Under the pieces are notes generated by a model. That model was not told where the DNA came from, ran no database searches, and saw only the letters and a program-made list of their open reading frames with translations. Shown here one piece after another: positions 33,923 to 42,077 of a stretch of 64,000 bases of DNA. Both the position numbers and the translations under genes were made by a program. This stretch comes from Brevundimonas aveniformis DSM 17977 (GTDB lineage Bacteria; Pseudomonadota; Alphaproteobacteria; Caulobacterales; Caulobacteraceae), in assembly GCF_000428765.1 (NCBI RefSeq), contig NZ_KE386797.1, positions 47,449-111,448 on the forward strand, written 5' to 3'. How positions within the stretch are numbered: position 1 is the first letter of the stretch; each line of letters begins with the position of its first letter.

Positions 33923-34068
33923 GGCTATCGGTCCGTCTGGTAAGCAATTGCACAAGGTCGACGCCCCCACGGCACCGAACCTTCAAGCAGCATATCATGC
34001 CTCAACTTCAGTTGCCCTGACGTTAACAGCTTCTTGATGAGCGAATTGGTCGCACCCCTGACAGGCGA

Positions 34069-34083
34069 TTGTGCGCTGCACAA
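34069..34083. promoter_or_regulatory. PhaR-like palindrome upstream of the phasin gene
   Basis: TTGTGCGCTGCACAA is a perfect inverted repeat around GCT, containing the TGC-N3-GCA core described for the PHA-responsive repressor PhaR in alphaproteobacteria. It lies 7 bases before the -35 element of the phasin promoter. Identity as a PhaR operator is inferred. Confidence 0.5.
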
Positions 34084-34090
34084 AATACGC

Positions 34091-34119
34091 TTGACATGTG
34101 TTCGCAGGTGCAGCATATA
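34091..34119 (+). promoter_or_regulatory. Strong sigma-70-type promoter of the phasin gene
   Basis: TTGACA, 17 bases, then CATATA; about 52 bases before the phasin start. The -35 matches consensus fully. Confidence 0.7.
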
Positions 34120-34171
34120 GCCGTCACACGGGCAGGACAGCCCGCCCGAAACCCATTCTGAGGAGACCATC

Positions 34172-34606
34172 ATGGCCGCCGCTGACACCGTCAAGAAGTC
34201 CGTCGAACAAGCCACCGCCGCCGGCAACCAGGCTTTCAAGGAAGGCGTCGACAAGTCGCTGAACGCCCTGACCGAAGCCAACACCCTGGGCAAGAAGAAC
34301 ATCGAAGCCGCCGTTGAATCGGTGACCGCCGCGACCCGCGGTGCCGAAGCCCTGTCGGCTCAGGCCCTGGCCTTCTCCAAGAAGTCCTGGGAAGACGGCG
34401 TGAACGCCGCTCAGGCCCTGGCCTCGGCCAAGTCGGTCCAGGAAGTGATCGAGCTGCAGACCGCCTACGCCAAGACGGCGATGGAAGCCTATCTGGCCGA
34501 AGTCACCAAGGCGACCGACACCCTGTCGGCCTCGGTCAAGGACAGCTTCAAGCCGATCAACGAGCGCACCACCGCGATCGTCGAACGCATCCAGTCGGCC
34601 CGCTAA
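34172..34606 (+). CDS. Phasin family protein (144 aa)
   Basis: Phasins coat polyhydroxyalkanoate granules. The sequence is almost entirely amphipathic helix, alanine- and lysine-rich: KKSVEQATAAGNQAFKEGVDKSLNALTEA and ALAFSKKSWEDGVNAAQALASAKSVQEVIELQTAYAKTAMEAYLAEVTK, the typical phasin_2 core. Length is normal. It has its own promoter, a PhaR-like operator and a strong terminator, so it is a single-gene unit. PHA synthase genes are not in the window. Confidence 0.9.
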   Translation: MAAADTVKKSVEQATAAGNQAFKEGVDKSLNALTEANTLGKKNIEAAVESVTAATRGAEALSAQALAFSKKSWEDGVNAAQALASAKSVQEVIELQTAYAKTAMEAYLAEVTKATDTLSASVKDSFKPINERTTAIVERIQSAR

Positions 34607-34637
34607 CCCTCCTCCCAAGAGCGGTACGACTGAAGAA

Positions 34638-34668
34638 GGCCCGGTGCGGAAACGCGCCGGGCCTTTTC
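34638..34668 (+). terminator. Intrinsic terminator of the phasin gene
   Basis: GGCCCGG and CCGGGCC arms, with TGCG/CGCG extending the stem around a GAAA loop, are followed by TTTTCTC. The tail GGGCCTTTTCTCTGT is repeated exactly at 38683-38697, at the other edge of the RHS island. Confidence 0.85.
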
Positions 34669-34673
34669 TCTGT
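34659..34673. repeat. 15-bp direct repeat, left edge of the RHS island
   Basis: GGGCCTTTTCTCTGT occurs here and at 38683-38697, in the same orientation, bracketing the RHS material. Because this copy is part of the phasin terminator, the right copy may mark where the original sequence was split or copied. Confidence 0.55.
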
Positions 34674-34987
34674 TTGACATCCCGGACAGGGGCGAAAGTA
34701 GACGGTGGACGATAAAAGGGTCTGTCCGGCTTCGGTGATCTGGGCGCCGAGGCCGCGTCGGCGGGTCTGTTGCGGGCCACTGGAGCGCGGCATGCGCGAG
34801 GCTGCAATGTGTCAAAGACCACAAGGCCGCACCCAAGGTTCAGCGCGACCCCGGGGGCCATCATAGCCGGGGTCAAACACGCGGGGATGACATGCCGGTC
34901 CGCCCGGTCGGATCTGTATCGACAAGGGCGAGATTACACGGCGAAAGTGTACGAGGATCCTTCCACCGTGGACGCCCCCCCTTTTTG
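34674..34987. other. Gene-free stretch between the phasin terminator and RHS debris
   Basis: No convincing gene is seen. A 105-codon plus-strand frame (34770-35087) has no family features and runs into antisense RHS sequence. The motif GGCGAAAGT is present twice in direct orientation (about 34688 and 34940), each followed by a short ACG-containing block. This may be remnant mobile or RHS-linked sequence. Confidence 0.4.
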
Positions 34988-35725
34988 TCATCCTCCGGCG
35001 CGCGCCGCGCGACCGGGCAATCCAGGCCTGCCCCCACGCCCCTGCATCCAGATCAGCCGCTCGTCCGGCAGCGGGCCCAGCACATAGGTCCGGTCCGTCG
35101 CCGTCGTGCGGCTCCAGCTGCCCTGGGCCTGGACCCACACATAGTCCAGCTCCCGCACCGTCTCAGGCCGTAAGCCATCCGACGACGGCACGAAGCTGGT
35201 GGCGGTGGTCGCATTGTCCCAGTGCTGGGACCAGTAGCGTTCCCCCAGCGCGTCATACAGATGCGTCTGCGAGCCCTGACCATTGCTGGTCGCATGGATC
35301 AGCTGACCCTGGGTGGTGTAGTACCGGTAGCAGCCCTGACCGTCGCTGTGCAGATTGCCGGTCGAGTGCAGGCCCCGCGCCTGGCTGTAAACGTCGATGT
35401 AGGCGATCGCCTGACCCCCCACGCTGGGATAGGTGTTGATCGCCGTCGCCGCCCCATAGGCCACCGTCTGGGTCTGGGCCGGCGGGTCATAGGCATAGGC
35501 GCTGTTGGAGACGGTTTCCTCAATCACCCGGCCCAGGCGGTCGTGGTCATAGCTGTAGGTGACGTGGTCGCTCGTCCGCCCCGGATAGGTATGGGCGATG
35601 GACGTCAGATCCCCACCCAGCTCCCAGGCGTAGGCCTGGGTGGAGGCGTCCCCGAAGGTCACCAGGGTGCGACGGCCCAAGTGGCCCTTGAGGGCGGTAT
35701 CGTTATACAGGTAGCTGAAGCTCAC
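34988..35725 (-). pseudogene. RHS core fragment without start, toxin tip or complete core
   Basis: The frame holds YD-type RHS repeats (YSYDHDRLGRVIEETVSN, LHSDGQGCYRYYTTQGQLIHATSNGQ, THLYDALGERYWSQHWD) ending at TYVLGPLPDERLIWMQGRG. At about 35037 homology stops abruptly and the frame runs into unrelated sequence. In an intact RHS gene this part lies just before the segment that starts the two other fragments (at 38579 and about 36868). Its GTG at 35725 overlaps the preceding immunity gene stop but is probably not a real start. Confidence 0.75.
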
Positions 35726-35967
35726 AGCATTCCCGTGTCATCATTGAGGAGTTCCAGTTGCTTCTGTGGATTCCATCCACTTGGGGCAGGCCTGAGTCCT
35801 GTCCACGGGCACCCTCGCTCAATCCACCTCCTTCGGAGCTCGAAGTGGCTAGTATTGGCATCGTCGTAGCCGAACTGGGTTCCACAGCATTCACAAATTT
35901 CATACCTCTCGACAGGTTCATGCCAATCAAATCCACAGACGGGGCAGATTGTGTCCCTATTGAGCAT
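35722..35967 (-). CDS. Cysteine-rich immunity-protein candidate (81 aa)
   Basis: Two CxxC pairs, CPVCGF and CECCGTQFGYDD, form a probable zinc knuckle, followed by LRRRWIERGCPWTGLRPAPSGWNPQKQLE. This CPCC-like pattern occurs in small proteins encoded directly after RHS/CDI toxin tips. The ATG at 35967 overlaps the stop of the toxin-bearing RHS gene by 11 bases; a start ten codons earlier is possible but less likely. I infer that it neutralises the adjacent tip. Confidence 0.7.
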   Translation of the reverse strand: MLNRDTICPVCGFDWHEPVERYEICECCGTQFGYDDANTSHFELRRRWIERGCPWTGLRPAPSGWNPQKQLELLNDDTGML

Positions 35968-36895
35968 TGAAATACTCCAAGTTGTCTCGATAGCCATGTG
36001 TTCTCGGATCAGGTCGAAAATAAGTACGGATTGTCCCCGAGCCAGAAATTACCCCAAATTGTTCTGTGATCGTATTGTATCGCACTACATCTTGATTCGA
36101 TCGGGTCCGTTCCAATGTGCCGAGGCCTCTTTCACCTGTCAGGAATCGATTCGCTGCTGCGTGATAATCTGAGATCGTAGCGGGGCCGAAATCCTGGCCG
36201 TGGTCAACGAAATGCCTCTCCAGAAGGCCCTGATTGCGAAAAGCACCCGGCCCACCCAATGTTGGAGGAGTAGTCGGTACGGCAGTTCCGTTGTAATCTC
36301 GATAGGCGCGCCCAATGCCCGATATGCCAGCTCCAGCCACTCGCGTTTGCGGTGTTGGAATTAATCCAATCAGCTGGCCTGTAAGCTCAAGCGATTCTCC
36401 GGGGTGCTCCCGTACATAGTTTCCCACCTGCTCCGCTGTGTCAGCTGCTGCCTGTGTCTCCGCTTCTGTACGCCGCTGACGCCGGGCAATGCGGTCGCGC
36501 ATTTCGACCCCGTCTTGCGTCCGCCTCCCCGTCGGATCCGTCGCGTTCCACGGACTGTTCCCCACATAGGCATACACATTCGGCCCATCGACGAACCTTG
36601 CCGGGTCCGGCTGGAGGAACCGGCCGAGCTGGGGCGAGTATTCGCGGGCCTTGTAGTGATGGGTGCCGGTCCAGGGGTCCAGCCGCTGGCCGGTGTAACG
36701 GTACGGGTAGCCCGAGGTGCCGGTGGTGCCGGACCTGCCAAACTCGTCATAGGCGTAGGTTTCCACCGCCTGCCCGGCCTGGCTGAGCGCCACGGTCGAG
36801 CCGCGCCGGTCGGTGTGGGGATACCAGACCTGGCCGTCGGCGGCCCGATAGATCAGCCGCTCAACCGAACCCGCCACACCCAACCTCCACCGCAA
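35957..36895 (-). CDS. RHS C-terminal fragment with toxin tip (5'-truncated, about 312 aa)
   Basis: RHS sequence begins near VERLIYRAADGQVWYPHTDRRGS. It continues through the RHS-associated core (YTGQRLDPWTGTHHYKAREYSPQLGRFLQPDPARFVDGPNVYAYVGNSPWNATDPTG), whose DPxG end marks the cleavage/tip boundary. The tip (about 180 aa) ends in a domain with ERHFVDHGQDFG, LERTRSNQDVVRYN, FGVISGSGTIRTYFRPDP and YFNAQ. It resembles BECR-fold RNase tips of polymorphic toxins; I am moderately sure. The first codon is TTG without upstream RHS sequence, so it is probably not expressed as a full toxin. An immunity candidate overlaps its end. Confidence 0.75.
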   Translation of the reverse strand: MRWRLGVAGSVERLIYRAADGQVWYPHTDRRGSTVALSQAGQAVETYAYDEFGRSGTTGTSGYPYRYTGQRLDPWTGTHHYKAREYSPQLGRFLQPDPARFVDGPNVYAYVGNSPWNATDPTGRRTQDGVEMRDRIARRQRRTEAETQAAADTAEQVGNYVREHPGESLELTGQLIGLIPTPQTRVAGAGISGIGRAYRDYNGTAVPTTPPTLGGPGAFRNQGLLERHFVDHGQDFGPATISDYHAAANRFLTGERGLGTLERTRSNQDVVRYNTITEQFGVISGSGTIRTYFRPDPRTHGYRDNLEYFNAQ

Positions 36896-37017
36896 AGCAT
36901 AGCCGTTGCGATGACCAATTGAGACCGCCGTGTCCCTGTTTTACCGGTGTGCATCTTGTGAGCGGTTTGCGCCCAGAGCGGATGCAAATAGCGCACCCCT
37001 TGCCTTAGGCAAACTGG

Positions 37018-37584
37018 CTAGCTGCATCTAAAGAACGGGACTCTAGAAACCCGCCTTAACACGTAATCGGGATAGCGGGTGACCATCTGAGGCGGCGACA
37101 TGCCAGCTGTAAATCTACCTTGAGATGAGTCATAGAAAATCGCCGATATTCCATCATTTAAGCTGTAGAGATACAACACATAAGGGAACCGTACATCCCA
37201 AAATATCCAATCATAACCCTCGATTCCGTGATCTATCGAGACAATAGCTCCTCCAAGGGCACCAGCGTTAATAAGCTGACTGCACTCTCTGGGTAACGTG
37301 ATCCCCAAATCCCCTGCGGTCTCCATGCAGAATCTGTCGTCATCGCTGCAATCGGCCAAGCCGACGCTCCTATACAGGACTGAGGCCGATTGGCGGTCAA
37401 AATCTAGAACTATGGGTGAGAAATCCACTACGCTGGGCGGCGTATCTGCAGTGGCGTCATATACTAGGAGGCTGTTTGGCGGATCTTGCACTGTTGAGCT
37501 TAATACAGCTTCACATCCACCTGATGTGGAGAAAATCAAGGCAATTGCGCATGACTTTACGGTGCTTCTATAAAGTCTCAACAT
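37018..37584 (-). CDS. Lipoprotein-like immunity candidate for the metallopeptidase tip (188 aa)
   Basis: The ATG overlaps the stop of the RHS-HEIGH gene by 7 bases, the position expected for an immunity gene. The N-terminus (VKSCAIALIFSTSGGCEAV) looks like a lipoprotein signal. The rest is a compact domain of about 160 residues with four cysteines (DCSDDDRFC, RECSQL, FRCS). Base composition is visibly AT-richer than surrounding genes, pointing to transfer. No family recognised. A lipoprotein form would place immunity in the periplasm. Confidence 0.65.
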   Translation of the reverse strand: MLRLYRSTVKSCAIALIFSTSGGCEAVLSSTVQDPPNSLLVYDATADTPPSVVDFSPIVLDFDRQSASVLYRSVGLADCSDDDRFCMETAGDLGITLPRECSQLINAGALGGAIVSIDHGIEGYDWIFWDVRFPYVLYLYSLNDGISAIFYDSSQGRFTAGMSPPQMVTRYPDYVLRRVSRVPFFRCS

Positions 37585-38579
37585 ATCGCCGGCCCCATGT
37601 TGCAGGTTACACCCACGGAAAGCGCCCCCGCGAATGCATAAGCCGCAAAGCTAGCTGATCGCTCGTTGCTGTGCCATTGGGCAGAAGATGGATATTTTGC
37701 TTCCAAAATGCTTGAACTGAAGCCTGCGGGATAGCCGGCGACAAAACTCAACCAGTTCGAATTTACCGCAGCCTGGCCTGCAGACGTAGCGTGGCCTATT
37801 TCGTGAAGCGCAAGGAAGGTCCGCCCTCCCGCGCCCATACCCTCATAGCGACTTACAGTCCCCACGATCAGTTGTGCGGCGAAACCACCACCGATTTGGG
37901 GCGTAATCGCGCCAATGCCTCCGTTAGAGGGCGTCGCACCTTGAGCATTTACGCTCCAATCAGTGCTGTTCCAGACAGCCTGGAACTGGGCACCAGTGAC
38001 TGTCCGGCTATTTCCATCTCCATCAGCGTAAGTGATTGAACTGTTAGGATCGAGCGCAGACACTTGAACGTCTAGGGCGTTCAACTCTCCCTCCATTCGA
38101 AATGCCTCTGCCTTGGCTTGCGCATAGTCTGGATCGGATTCAGCGACGTTGTTTGTCACTACGCAGCGGTTTGTTGCAGGATCCCTCGTGCCGCACATCC
38201 CGCTCGGATCCGTCGCATTCCACGGATTGTTCCCCACATACGCATACACATTCGGCCCATCGACGAACCGGGCCGGGTCCGCCTGGAGGAAGCGTCCGAT
38301 GTTGGGGGCGTATTCGCGGGCCTTGTAGTGGTAGGTGCCGGTGTAGGGGTCCAGGCGTTGTCCGGTGTAGCGGAAGGGATAGCCGGTGACCCCGTCCTGG
38401 GCTCGGCCCTGGCCGTACTCGTCATAGGCATAGGTTTCCACCGCCTGGCCCCCGCGGCTGAGGGCGATGGTCGAGCCCCGGCGGTCGGTGTGGGGATAGC
38501 TGACCTGACGGTCGGCCCCACGCCCCTGCATCCAGATCAGCCGCTCATCCGGTAACGGACCCAGCACATAGGTGCGCAC
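37578..38579 (-). CDS. RHS C-terminal fragment with a HEIGH metallopeptidase-like toxin tip (333 aa, 5'-truncated)
   Basis: RHS core: TYVLGPLPDERLIWMQGRG, YPHTDRRGSTIALSRGGQAVETYAYDEYG, then the core end GRFLQADPARFVDGPNVYAYVGNNPWNATDPSG. The tip of about 200 residues contains FLALHEIGHATSAGQ, a HExxH zinc site, and HSNERSASFAAYAFAGA downstream, whose glutamate could be the third ligand of a gluzincin-type peptidase. Upstream, the RHS frame continues to about 38685 but has an in-frame TAG at 38634-38636, so the gene is broken; GTG 38579 is only the first possible start after it. The tip itself is intact. Confidence 0.78.
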   Translation of the reverse strand: MRTYVLGPLPDERLIWMQGRGADRQVSYPHTDRRGSTIALSRGGQAVETYAYDEYGQGRAQDGVTGYPFRYTGQRLDPYTGTYHYKAREYAPNIGRFLQADPARFVDGPNVYAYVGNNPWNATDPSGMCGTRDPATNRCVVTNNVAESDPDYAQAKAEAFRMEGELNALDVQVSALDPNSSITYADGDGNSRTVTGAQFQAVWNSTDWSVNAQGATPSNGGIGAITPQIGGGFAAQLIVGTVSRYEGMGAGGRTFLALHEIGHATSAGQAAVNSNWLSFVAGYPAGFSSSILEAKYPSSAQWHSNERSASFAAYAFAGALSVGVTCNMGPAIC

Positions 38580-38685
38580 GCCGGTCGCCGTCCAGGTCGG
38601 GGTGGTGTTGTTGGGCCGGGTCCAGGTCGGTTCCTAGATCACCTCGGGACGCAGGCCGTCCGAGTAGCTGTAGAACGCGCTGGGG
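38580..38685 (-). pseudogene. RHS core remnant with in-frame stop
   Basis: Translation gives YSYSDGLRPEVI, a stop (38634-38636), then EPTWTRPNNTTPTWTATGV, joining the frame of the HEIGH fragment. It aligns with SSDGLRPETVRELDYVW in the other core piece (35100-35200), so this is degraded RHS core. The RHS sequence ends at the 15-bp repeat. Confidence 0.7.
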
Positions 38686-38697
38686 CCTTTTCTCTGT
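38683..38697. repeat. 15-bp direct repeat, right edge of the RHS island
   Basis: GGGCCTTTTCTCTGT, identical to the tail of the phasin terminator at 34659-34673. Here it has no stem before it, so it does not function as a terminator and is best read as a scar of insertion or recombination. Confidence 0.55.
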
Positions 38698-38795
38698 GTG
38701 GTGACAAGCTGGCAGATGCGCCCCCTTGCCCCCGCTTCAATTCCGCCTGACAGTCCCTACATACCTAACCGACTCTCCCCGATACCGGACTGCGA

Positions 38796-39125
38796 ATGCC
38801 TCAACAGCGGCCAGGTGAACCGGGTGGCGGCCTCGGAGCCGCCACCGTCACCGAGACGAAACCCAAGCTCCAGAAGCCCTCGTTGTACCGGGTGCTGATC
38901 CTGAACGACGACTATACCCCAATGGAATTCGTGGTTTACGTTCTTGAGCGTTTCTTTGCGAAATCGCGCGAAGATGCGACTCGGATCATGTTGCATGTCC
39001 ATCAGCACGGCGTCGGGGTTTGCGGCGTCTTCACGTACGAGGTCGCCGAAACAAAGGTGGCGCAGGTTCTGGAAACCGCCCGTCACCACCAACATCCGCT
39101 GCAATGCACAATGGAGAAGGACTAG
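38796..39125 (+). CDS. clpS: ATP-dependent Clp protease adaptor ClpS (109 aa)
   Basis: ClpS delivers N-degron substrates to ClpAP. After a flexible N-terminus, the core has [24 protein letters not shown] (the conserved NDDYTPM substrate pocket), [21 protein letters not shown] and ending [10 protein letters not shown]. Length is standard. It lies 3 bases before clpA, the normal clpS-clpA operon. Confidence 0.96.
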   Translation: MPQQRPGEPGGGLGAATVTETKPKLQKPSLYRVLILNDDYTPMEFVVYVLERFFAKSREDATRIMLHVHQHGVGVCGVFTYEVAETKVAQVLETARHHQHPLQCTMEKD

Positions 39126-39128
39126 GTC

Positions 39129-41444
39129 TTGCCCTCATTTTCGCGTCCACTCGAAGACACCCTGCACCGCGCCGTCGCTCTGGCCAATGCGCGCAGCCAT
39201 GAGTACGCGACGCTCGAACACCTCCTGCTGGCCCTGGTCGAAGACCCGGACGCCTCCACGGTGATGAGCGCCTGTGGCGTCAACCTTGAGGCTCTGGCGG
39301 CTTCCCTGACCACCTATATCGATCACGATCTGGCGGCCCTGGCCGTGTCGAACGGCGAAGACGCCAAGCCGACCGCCGGTTTCCAGCGCGTGATCCAGCG
39401 CGCGGTCATTCACGTTCAATCCTCCGGCCGCGAGGAAGTGACCGGGGCCAATGTCCTGGTCGCGATCTTCTCCGAGCGCGAGAGCCACGCCGCCTATTTC
39501 CTGCAGGAGCAGGACATGAGCCGCTATGACGCGGTCAACTACATCGCGCACGGCATCGCCAAGAAGGCCGGCCAAGGTGAAAGCCGGCCGACGCGCGGCA
39601 CCCAGACATCGTCACCGTCCGAGGACACCGACGACAAGGCCGCCGCCAAGAAGGGCGAAGAAGCCCTCGACGCCTACTGCGTCAACCTCAACATCAAGGC
39701 CCGCGAGGGCAAGGTCGATCCCCTGATCGGGCGCGCCGCCGAGGTCGAGCGTTCGATCCAGGTGCTGTGCCGCCGTACCAAGAACAATCCGCTCCTGGTC
39801 GGCGACCCGGGCGTCGGCAAGACCGCCATCGCCGAGGGCCTGGCCCGCAAGATCGAGGACGGTGAAGTGCCGGATGTCCTGTCCGGTGCCACCATCTATT
39901 CGCTCGACATGGGCGCGCTTCTGGCCGGCACCCGCTATCGCGGCGACTTCGAGGAACGCCTGAAGCAGGTGGTCAAGGAACTGGAGTCCCACGAGGACGC
40001 CATCCTGTTCATCGACGAGATCCACACGGTGATCGGTGCCGGTGCCACCTCGGGCGGGGCGATGGATGCGTCCAATCTGCTGAAACCCGCCCTGGCCTCG
40101 GGCACCCTGCGCTGCATGGGGTCGACGACCTACAAGGAATACCGCCAGCACTTCGAGAAGGACCGGGCCCTCGTCCGGCGCTTCCAGAAGATCGACGTCA
40201 ATGAGCCGTCGGTGGACGACACCATCAAGATCCTCAAGGGTCTGAAGACCTATTACGAGACGTTCCACCGGCTGCGCTACACCGATGCGGCGATCAAGTC
40301 GGCGGTCGAGCTGTCGGCACGCTACATCACCGACCGCAAGCTGCCGGACAAGGCCATCGACGTCATCGACGAGGCCGGGGCCAGCCAGATGCTGCTGGCA
40401 CCGTCCAAGCGCAAGAAAGTCATCGGGCAGAAGGAAATCGAGGCCGTCATCGCCAAGATGGCGCGCATTCCGCCCAAGTCCGTCTCCAAGACCGACGTCG
40501 AGGCGCTCAAGAACCTGCAAGACGACCTGCAGGCCGCCGTCTTCGGCCAGCCGGAGGCGATCGACCAGCTCGCTTCGGCGGTCAAGCTGGCCCGCGCCGG
40601 CCTGCGCGATCCGAACAAGCCGATCGGCTCCTATCTGTTCAGCGGCCCGACCGGCGTCGGCAAGACCGAAGCGGCCAAGCAACTAGCGGCCACGCTCGGC
40701 ATCGAGATGCTGCGCTTCGACATGTCCGAGTACATGGAGCGCCACACCGTCAGCCGCCTGATCGGCGCGCCTCCGGGCTATGTCGGCCACGACCAGGGTG
40801 GTCTGCTGACCGACGCGGTCGATCAGCACCCGCATGCCGTGGTGCTGCTGGACGAAATCGAGAAGGCCCACCCGGATGTCTACAACATCCTGCTTCAGGT
40901 GATGGACAACGGCACCCTGACCGACGCCGTGGGCAAGACGGTCGACTTCAGGAACGTCATCCTGATCATGACCACAAACGCCGGGGCCGCGGACAATGCG
41001 CGCGCCTCCATCGGATTTGGCCGGTCCAAGGTCGAGGGCGAGGACGAAAAGGCCATCCAGCGCCTGTTCACGCCGGAATTCCGCAACCGCCTCGATGCTG
41101 TTGTCGCCTTCAAGGCCCTGACGCCGGATGTCATCCGCCTGGTGGTCAAGAAGTTCATCAAACAGCTGGAACTCCAGTTGGCCGACCGCAACGTCACCCT
41201 GACCCTTACGGACGAGGCGACCGACTGGCTGGCGGAGAACGGCTTTGACGAGCTCTACGGGGCCCGGCCGCTGGCGCGGGTGATCCAGGAGCACATCAAG
41301 CAGCCGCTGGCCGATGACATCCTGTTCGGACGCCTGACCCGCGGCGGCCACGTTCAGGTCGCGCTCAAGGACGGCAAGATCGTCTTCGACATCGACGCCG
41401 CCGAGCCAAAGGCCAGAAAACCGGCCTCGGAAGCGGCTGAGTAG
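39129..41444 (+). CDS. clpA: ATP-dependent Clp protease ATP-binding subunit ClpA (771 aa)
   Basis: The unfoldase of ClpAP. The N-domain ([33 protein letters not shown]) binds ClpS. Two AAA+ modules follow: Walker A at residues 225-232 (GDPGVGKT) and 506-513 (GPTGVGKT), with Walker B blocks [13 protein letters not shown] and [14 protein letters not shown]. The start codon is TTG (39129), 3 bases after the clpS stop, judged from the conserved N-terminus. Length is normal. Confidence 0.96.
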   Translation: MPSFSRPLEDTLHRAVALANARSHEYATLEHLLLALVEDPDASTVMSACGVNLEALAASLTTYIDHDLAALAVSNGEDAKPTAGFQRVIQRAVIHVQSSGREEVTGANVLVAIFSERESHAAYFLQEQDMSRYDAVNYIAHGIAKKAGQGESRPTRGTQTSSPSEDTDDKAAAKKGEEALDAYCVNLNIKAREGKVDPLIGRAAEVERSIQVLCRRTKNNPLLVGDPGVGKTAIAEGLARKIEDGEVPDVLSGATIYSLDMGALLAGTRYRGDFEERLKQVVKELESHEDAILFIDEIHTVIGAGATSGGAMDASNLLKPALASGTLRCMGSTTYKEYRQHFEKDRALVRRFQKIDVNEPSVDDTIKILKGLKTYYETFHRLRYTDAAIKSAVELSARYITDRKLPDKAIDVIDEAGASQMLLAPSKRKKVIGQKEIEAVIAKMARIPPKSVSKTDVEALKNLQDDLQAAVFGQPEAIDQLASAVKLARAGLRDPNKPIGSYLFSGPTGVGKTEAAKQLAATLGIEMLRFDMSEYMERHTVSRLIGAPPGYVGHDQGGLLTDAVDQHPHAVVLLDEIEKAHPDVYNILLQVMDNGTLTDAVGKTVDFRNVILIMTTNAGAADNARASIGFGRSKVEGEDEKAIQRLFTPEFRNRLDAVVAFKALTPDVIRLVVKKFIKQLELQLADRNVTLTLTDEATDWLAENGFDELYGARPLARVIQEHIKQPLADDILFGRLTRGGHVQVALKDGKIVFDIDAAEPKARKPASEAAE

Positions 41445-41461
41445 GAAGAATCCATGCCCAC

Positions 41462-41492
41462 CCCTCCCCGCTGGCTTTGTCAGCGGGGAGGG
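41462..41492 (+). terminator. Perfect hairpin after clpA
   Basis: A perfect 12-bp stem (CCCTCCCCGCTG and its complement) with a 7-base loop, 18 bases after the clpA stop. No T-run follows, so it may be an mRNA-end stabiliser or a REP-like unit rather than a classic terminator. Confidence 0.5.
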
Positions 41493-41578
41493 CCGGCGCG
41501 GCCTTCGAACGCCCAAGCGTTGTCGTAGCCTGAAAACCGTGGTTACCCTCCGCCCAGCTTGATCCTTGGGAGGGGACA

Positions 41579-42037
41579 ATGACCGACGACACAACGCCCG
41601 CCGCGTCAGGCGGCGGCACGCCCTGGCACCTGTGGGTAGTGGGCATACTCAGCCTGCTGTGGAACAGCTTCGGCGCCTACGACTTCATCATGACCAACAC
41701 CCAGGGCGAGGCGTACATGCGCTCCGCGGGCATGGATGACGCGATGATCGCTTATTTCAACGCCATGCCGATGTGGATGTACGCCCCATGGATCGCGGGC
41801 GTCTGGGGTGCGGTGCTGGGATCTCTGGCTCTGCTGCTACGCAAGCGTTGGGCGGTCTATCTGTTCGCCGTTTCGCTGGTCGGGGCGGCCGTCAGCCTGG
41901 TCTATGGACTGCTCAATCCCATGCCGATGGCCGAAGGGATGGAGATGATGAAATATATGCCCTGGGTCATCGTCGCCATCGCCGCCTTCCTTTGGTGGTA
42001 CGCCGGCCGCATGGCGGCGCGCGGCGTGCTGCGCTGA
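41579..42037 (+). CDS. Four-helix membrane protein (152 aa)
   Basis: Hydrophobic segments are WHLWVVGILSLLWNSFGAYDFIM, APWIAGVWGAVLGSLALLL, AVYLFAVSLVGAAVSLVYGLL and YMPWVIVAIAAFLWWYAGRMA. A GGAGGGGAC ribosome site lies directly before the ATG. Similar four-helix proteins with a WNxxGxxDY motif are common in alphaproteobacteria, but the function is unknown. Confidence 0.82.
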   Translation: MTDDTTPAASGGGTPWHLWVVGILSLLWNSFGAYDFIMTNTQGEAYMRSAGMDDAMIAYFNAMPMWMYAPWIAGVWGAVLGSLALLLRKRWAVYLFAVSLVGAAVSLVYGLLNPMPMAEGMEMMKYMPWVIVAIAAFLWWYAGRMAARGVLR

Positions 42038-42077
42038 ACGGCTGACGATCCAGCCAAACACCGCTAAAGGGGCGCGG

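Noticed and set aside
34770-35087. 105-codon plus-strand frame beside the RHS island
   Set aside because: Half of it is antisense to the RHS core fragment, and the rest has no features of a real protein.
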